From contig JAPLRF010000036.1 in the NCBI GenBank assembly GCA_026399315.1, positions 1 to 56,488 of the forward strand: DNA of 56,488 nucleotides. The letters run 5' to 3'. A program made the position numbers and the translations under genes. The DNA is from Gammaproteobacteria bacterium (lineage in GTDB: Bacteria > Pseudomonadota > Gammaproteobacteria > Coxiellales > Coxiellaceae). Within the stretch, counting starts at the first letter, position 1. Every line of letters begins with the position of its first letter. Of this stretch, positions 52,496 through 56,488 are shown piece after piece. A model generated the notes under the pieces. That model did not search any database and was not told where the DNA came from. It saw only the letters and a program-made list of their open reading frames with translations.

Positions 52496-52720
52496 ATGGC
52501 AACTTATTTTAAACGTACTAAATTTTGTGCTTTCACAGCCCAAGAAGTAGCAGAAATTGATTACAAAGATATCGAAATGTTAAAAGAATATGTGATGGAG
52601 TCGGGACGTATTGTGCCTAGCCGTATCACAGGAACAAAAGCGCGTTATCAACGTCAATTGGCACGCGCAATTAAATTAGCGCGCTATTTATCGTTGTTAC
52701 CATACTGCGATATGCACTAA
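52496..52720 (+). CDS. rpsR: 30S ribosomal protein S18
   Basis: 74 residues (E. coli 75). [21 protein letters not shown], then the rRNA-binding [20 protein letters not shown] and the [14 protein letters not shown] end. AAAGAGGGAT before the ATG. Forms a heterodimer with S6. Second gene of the operon. Confidence 0.98.
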   Translation: MATYFKRTKFCAFTAQEVAEIDYKDIEMLKEYVMESGRIVPSRITGTKARYQRQLARAIKLARYLSLLPYCDMH

Positions 52721-52731
52721 AGCGAGCATGC

Positions 52732-53625
52732 ATGAATAGCTTTGGAAAGTTTTTATTGAGAAAAGAGGTTAATGCCGCTGTTATTGCCTTTATATGCGCG
52801 TTATTTTCTGTCTTTAATTTTCCAACGGGGGTTGTTGCCGTTATTATTGTTGGCTTGGTTACTTTGCAAAAAGGACCCAAGTCAGGATTTTGGCTACTAG
52901 CCTGGGTTGCTCTGCCAACGATAGCTTTGTTAGCGTTGCGTGAGTTTGGGTTATTCGATGTGTTATTGTTGCGATGTATATTAATGTGGGCTGTTGCCAC
53001 TTGTTTGCGTCGGTATTGCTCATGGATGTTGCTGGTAGAAGTTGCTACCTTATTGGGTGTGATCTTAGTTGTGCTGCTCCACTTTTATTTTCCGCATTTG
53101 CATGAATGGTGGAGAACAGAATTACTGACTTATATGAAGCCAATAATTTCAGCATCGCATTGGGATTTCAAAGTAACGGCGCCGCAATTTGCGGATCTTG
53201 TAGCGCCGATGGCAACAGGTTTGGTGTCTTTTTTTATCATCGGAACACTGTTATTGCAATTGATTATTGCGCGGTTTTGGCAATTATCTTTAGTAAGTCC
53301 AGGTTCGTTTGTAGCTGAATTCACGCAAATTCGCGTTGGCAGGATATCAACTTTTTTAGTGGTGATGTTGTTGCTTTTAGGGTTGTTTGAAAAGCAAATT
53401 GCGCTGGATGCACTTCCACTGGTATTACTGCCTTTTTTTGCGGCAGGTTTGAGTTTGATGCATTTTTTTGCGCAACAAAAAAAGAAATTAATTTATGTTT
53501 TGATTTTAATGTATATGGGCTTATTTTTCTTACCCGCAGTTGTGATATCTGCATTAGCAGCACTTGCTTTTATCGATACTTTTTGTGGTTTTAGAAAAAT
53601 TAAATTGGGTACCACTGATCACTAA
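52732..53625 (+). CDS. DUF2232 multi-pass membrane protein
   Basis: 297 residues with about eight hydrophobic segments from residue 12 to the end (for example AVIAFICALFSVFNFPTGVV and STFLVVMLLLLGLF). Position between rpsR and rplI is the hallmark of the DUF2232 (YybS-like) family in gammaproteobacteria. Function unknown. It starts 11 bases after the rpsR stop, so it is co-transcribed. Confidence 0.85.
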   Translation: MNSFGKFLLRKEVNAAVIAFICALFSVFNFPTGVVAVIIVGLVTLQKGPKSGFWLLAWVALPTIALLALREFGLFDVLLLRCILMWAVATCLRRYCSWMLLVEVATLLGVILVVLLHFYFPHLHEWWRTELLTYMKPIISASHWDFKVTAPQFADLVAPMATGLVSFFIIGTLLLQLIIARFWQLSLVSPGSFVAEFTQIRVGRISTFLVVMLLLLGLFEKQIALDALPLVLLPFFAAGLSLMHFFAQQKKKLIYVLILMYMGLFFLPAVVISALAALAFIDTFCGFRKIKLGTTDH

Positions 53626-53661
53626 CACTGATCACTTTTTTATTTTTGATTGGAGTATTTT

Positions 53662-54117
53662 ATGAAATTAATTTTACAAGAACGTGTCATTAATTTGGGA
53701 AACGTAGGTGACCAAGTGAATGTGAAAGCGGGTTATGCACGTAATTTTTTATTACCACGCAGCAAAGCAGTTCAAGCAACGTCAAATAATATTTTGGCAT
53801 TTGAAGCTCGCCGTGCTGAATTGGAAAAAATTGCAGCAGAAGTATTTGCAGCGGCGCAAGTACGTGCAGCATCATTTGAAGGGCATGTTGTAACAGTAAC
53901 AGTGGAAGCCAGCGACGAAGGAAAACTATTCGGTTCAATTGGCCCGCGTGATGTTGCTAAGTTAGTGACAGATTCTGGGAAAGCGCTTGAAAAAAGCGAA
54001 GTTGAAATGCCAGAAGGTCCTATTCGCGCATTGGGTGAATACGTAATCACTGTTCACTTGCATGGCGAAGTGCAAGCTAAGATTAAAGTAGTTGTGAATA
54101 CTGAAGCGAAGAAGTAA
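53662..54117 (+). CDS. rplI: 50S ribosomal protein L9
   Basis: 151 residues (E. coli 149). Begins MKLILQERVINLGNVGDQVN, then VKAGYARNFLLPRSKAVQAT, a long connecting helix and the C-terminal SDEGKLFGSIGPRDVA domain. TGGAG stands 6 bases before this ATG; the in-frame TTG upstream overlaps that site. Last ribosomal gene of the operon, followed by dnaB. Confidence 0.98.
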   Translation: MKLILQERVINLGNVGDQVNVKAGYARNFLLPRSKAVQATSNNILAFEARRAELEKIAAEVFAAAQVRAASFEGHVVTVTVEASDEGKLFGSIGPRDVAKLVTDSGKALEKSEVEMPEGPIRALGEYVITVHLHGEVQAKIKVVVNTEAKK

Positions 54118-54140
54118 GAACAGCGCGAGGATCAAGGACG

Positions 54141-55556
54141 ATGGACACTATGATTGAACAATCACCCGTGCCTGCACGGGTATTACAAAATAGAAACTCT
54201 GCCAAAGTGCCGCCGCATTCAGTTGATGCGGAGCAATCTGTGCTAGGTGCTTTGATGCTCGATCATCGCACATGGGACCAAGTTGCGGATCGTATTTTGG
54301 TTGAGGATTTCTACCGTGGTGATCATCGCGCTATTTTCGAAGCCATTTTAAAATTAATCAGCCGTAATCAACCCTTTGATGTTCTCACTATTGCAGAAAC
54401 ATTAAAATCAGAGAATAAGTTATCATTATTGCCCGAGGGCGAAGTTTATCTTTACGAGCTAGCACAAAATACGCCCTCGGCTGCTAATATTGTCGCCTAC
54501 GCCGACATTGTTCGTGAACGTTCCGTTCTCCGACAATTAATTTCTGTCGGGACCGATGTGGCAGACAGCGTATTTAATCCAGATGGTCGCGATTCGCAAG
54601 AACTGTTAGATCATGCTGAAAAATTGGTTTACAAAATTTCCGAACATCAGCAACGCGGCGCAGGCCCTATCAATATTGCTGATCTATTATCAAAAGCAAA
54701 TGATCGATTATTGCATTTATACGAAACGAAAGGGTCAATCACTGGCGTTTCTACGGGCTTCACTGATTTCGATAAAATGACATCAGGCTTGCAACCTGGG
54801 GATATGGTCGTGATTGCAGGTCGTCCTTCAATGGGTAAAACCAGCTTTGCAATGAATATTGCTGAATTTGCAGCGCTCAAACAAGAAAAGCCTGTGATGG
54901 TTTTCAGTCTGGAAATGCCAGCGGAGCAATTGGCTTTGCGGATGATTTCATCTTTGGGTCGGATCGATCAACACAAAGTGCGTACGGGACAACTGTCTGA
55001 TTCAGATTGGCCGCGCGTTACATCTGCAGTCAGCATGCTATCTGAATCAAAATTATATGTTGATGATACGCCAGGATTATCACCCTTAGAATTGCGTACG
55101 CGAGCGCGCCGTGTTGCACGAAAACACGGCGGCTTAAGTTTAATTGTAATTGACTATTTACAATTAATGACGAGTTCAGGTTCGCGTGAGAATCGCACAA
55201 ATGAAATTTCCGAAATATCGCGCTCGTTAAAAGGGATTGCGAAAGAATTTAATGTCCCCGTAATTGCTTTATCACAATTGAATCGCGGGCTAGAACAACG
55301 CACTGACAAAAGACCTGTTATGTCTGATTTACGAGAATCTGGTGCTATTGAGCAAGATGCCGACGTCATTGCTTTTATTTATCGTGATGAAGTATATAAC
55401 GAAGATAGCCCTCATAAAGGCAGTGCCGAAATTATTATTCGAAAGCAACGTAATGGTCCGATTGGTGATTTTCGTTTAACATTCCTTGGTCAGTATACCC
55501 GTTTTGAAAATTACGCATCGCAACATTCTGGCGACGATTACGGTGAGTTGAGATGA
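54141..55556 (+). CDS. dnaB: Replicative DNA helicase DnaB
   Basis: Hexameric 5'-3' helicase of the replication fork. 471 residues (E. coli 471). N-terminal helical domain (PPHSVDAEQSVLGALMLDHR), RecA-like domain with Walker A GRPSMGKTS, SLEMPAEQLALRM, IDYLQLMTSSGSRENRT (Walker B) and the C-terminal SDLRESGAIEQDADVIAFIYR. AAGGA before the ATG. No intein or insertion. Ends in ATGA overlap with sdhE. Confidence 0.98.
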   Translation: MDTMIEQSPVPARVLQNRNSAKVPPHSVDAEQSVLGALMLDHRTWDQVADRILVEDFYRGDHRAIFEAILKLISRNQPFDVLTIAETLKSENKLSLLPEGEVYLYELAQNTPSAANIVAYADIVRERSVLRQLISVGTDVADSVFNPDGRDSQELLDHAEKLVYKISEHQQRGAGPINIADLLSKANDRLLHLYETKGSITGVSTGFTDFDKMTSGLQPGDMVVIAGRPSMGKTSFAMNIAEFAALKQEKPVMVFSLEMPAEQLALRMISSLGRIDQHKVRTGQLSDSDWPRVTSAVSMLSESKLYVDDTPGLSPLELRTRARRVARKHGGLSLIVIDYLQLMTSSGSRENRTNEISEISRSLKGIAKEFNVPVIALSQLNRGLEQRTDKRPVMSDLRESGAIEQDADVIAFIYRDEVYNEDSPHKGSAEIIIRKQRNGPIGDFRLTFLGQYTRFENYASQHSGDDYGELR

Positions 55557-55777
55557 GTTATGTGCAACAGCAATGTCGTCGAGGCATGCTTGAATTAGAT
55601 TTTATTTTCCAACAATTTTTAAATCAAGAATATGATGCGCTAACTGAAAATCAAAAAAGATTATTTTCTCTTTTATTGCAAGAAGAAGACCCAACGCTCT
55701 ATGATTGGCTTGTTACGGGTGTGCCGTGTACTGATGGAGCGCTACAAGATATCGTTAACACCGTGCGATTAAAATAA
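55553..55777 (+). CDS. sdhE: FAD assembly factor SdhE
   Basis: 74 residues (E. coli YgfY 88). Small helical protein that helps attach FAD to succinate dehydrogenase. Family pattern: CRRGMLELDFIFQQFL with the RGxxE core, then FSLLLQEEDPTLYDWLVTG and the C-terminal IVNTVRLK. The ATG overlaps the dnaB stop (ATGA), so it is translated from the same transcript. Confidence 0.9.
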   Translation: MSYVQQQCRRGMLELDFIFQQFLNQEYDALTENQKRLFSLLLQEEDPTLYDWLVTGVPCTDGALQDIVNTVRLK

Positions 55778-55813
55778 GCAAAACCATTAATACACTAAGG
55801 AACAGGTAAAGCA

Positions 55814-56488
55814 GTGATACGAAAGTTTATTGGAAAACCGCTCGACCCATTTAAATCTGATTTATTTAGAAAAACAGCCCTGATTTCTTTTTTTGCGTGG
55901 ATTGGTTTGGGCGCAGATGCTTTATCTTCTTCATGTTACGGCCCTGAACAATCATATCGTGCGCTGGGTCACTATCCGAACTTAACATTATTTGTTGTAA
56001 TCGGTACAATTATTTCTATTTTTGTGATTGCGCTGAGTTACAATCAAGTTGTTGAATTGTTTCCGAGTGGCGGTGGTGGATATAAAGTTGCCAGTCAGTT
56101 ATTGGGCCCGATGGCAGGCGTCATTTCCGGTTCTGCTTTAATTGTCGATTATATTTTAACGATTGCTATTTCAACAGCAAGCGGGGCTCAAGCATTATAT
56201 AGTTTTTTCCCGGCTAAATTGCATTTCACAGAATTGCCGATGGAATTTCTCGTCATCATTCTTTTTATTTTTTTAAATCTTCGAGGCATGAAAGAATCTA
56301 TTCGTGTCGTCATGCCCTTATTTCTGGGTTTTGTTTTCACAACATTAGCATTAATTGCCTATGGCATTGGGACACACAGTCAATCAATGCTTGAAGTAAC
56401 GCATCAATCATTTAATCAAGCGCACGAATTATCGAGTCATATCGGATCATTGTTGATGCTCGCTTTTATTCTGCACGCCTATTCATTG
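55814..56488 (+). CDS. APC-superfamily permease, KimA/YdaO-like (cut by window edge)
   Basis: The first 225 residues of a gene that continues past the window, starting at a GTG after AGGAACAGG (13 bases) and GGTAAAG. IGLGADALSSSCYGPEQSY, then LSYNQVVELFPSGGGGYKVA and GSALIVDYILTIAISTASG, match the APC-type transporters related to KimA (YdaO), a potassium importer, and other amino acid/cation permeases. About six membrane segments are visible. Substrate cannot be fixed from half the protein. Confidence 0.85.
   Translation, partial: MIRKFIGKPLDPFKSDLFRKTALISFFAWIGLGADALSSSCYGPEQSYRALGHYPNLTLFVVIGTIISIFVIALSYNQVVELFPSGGGGYKVASQLLGPMAGVISGSALIVDYILTIAISTASGAQALYSFFPAKLHFTELPMEFLVIILFIFLNLRGMKESIRVVMPLFLGFVFTTLALIAYGIGTHSQSMLEVTHQSFNQAHELSSHIGSLLMLAFILHAYSL

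Overview
The window is a chromosomal segment of an AT-rich gammaproteobacterium. Housekeeping gene order (clpA-infA, tig-clpP-clpX-lon-pmbA, recA-recX-alaS, lysC-csrA, rpsF-rpsR-DUF2232-rplI-dnaB), an outer-membrane FadL porin, an Mla/MCE lipid transporter and two eukaryote-like proteins (an F-box-like membrane protein and an LRR-AAA giant) suggest a host-associated member of the Legionellales (Coxiella/Legionella relatives). That placement is inference; no rRNA is present. No integrase, phage gene, IS transposase or CRISPR array was seen.

Layout. 0-5 kb: end of an unknown gene, dapA, a tiny BamC-like lipoprotein, tRNA-Ser, a FadL-type porin, two paralogous small exported proteins and a membrane protein divergent from queA. 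5-12 kb: queA, icd, clpA, infA, trxB. 11.4-16.3 kb: a small beta-barrel protein, a membrane-anchored RRM protein, a probable structured small RNA, tRNA-Ser, a large palindrome, dapE-dapD, a tRNA-Pro/Arg/His cluster and a heptad-repeat membrane protein. 16.3-19.8 kb: a four-gene Mla-type operon. 19.8-27.3 kb: tRNA-Leu, tig, clpP, clpX, lon, pmbA. 27.3-34.2 kb: an NlpC/P60 hydrolase, an MFS transporter, recA, recX, a small Cys protein, alaS. 34.2-40.6 kb: an accessory island with a 1400-residue SNF2 helicase and an F-box-like two-TM protein, bounded by repeats. 40.6-48.1 kb: lysC, csrA, a PC4-like protein and the 1844-residue LRR-AAA protein. 48.1-56.5 kb: udk, asd, an Mth938-like protein with nadE, the rpsF operon through rplI, dnaB, sdhE and the start of an APC permease.

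How the genes fit together. lysC, asd, dapA, dapD and dapE supply five steps from aspartate towards diaminopimelate, the cell-wall cross-link and lysine precursor. clpA, clpP, clpX, lon, tig and pmbA form a protein quality-control set; clpS is not beside clpA. csrA, a post-transcriptional regulator, lies about 430 bases upstream of the LRR-AAA gene, whose ribosome binding site is closed in a hairpin containing GGA.

The intergenic DNA is rich in short dispersed palindromic repeats. By hand I found a 20-nt hairpin family (R1) with compensatory stem changes, a 33-bp tandem repeat (R2), a GGCA-loop hairpin repeat (R3), a small MITE-like element with ends GTAWCCGCTC (containing R4), and an approximately 88-bp repeat (R5). 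R3 and R5 bracket the F-box gene and also bracket a short remnant upstream of the SNF2 gene, which suggests a gene cassette present in one copy and lost or replaced in the other.
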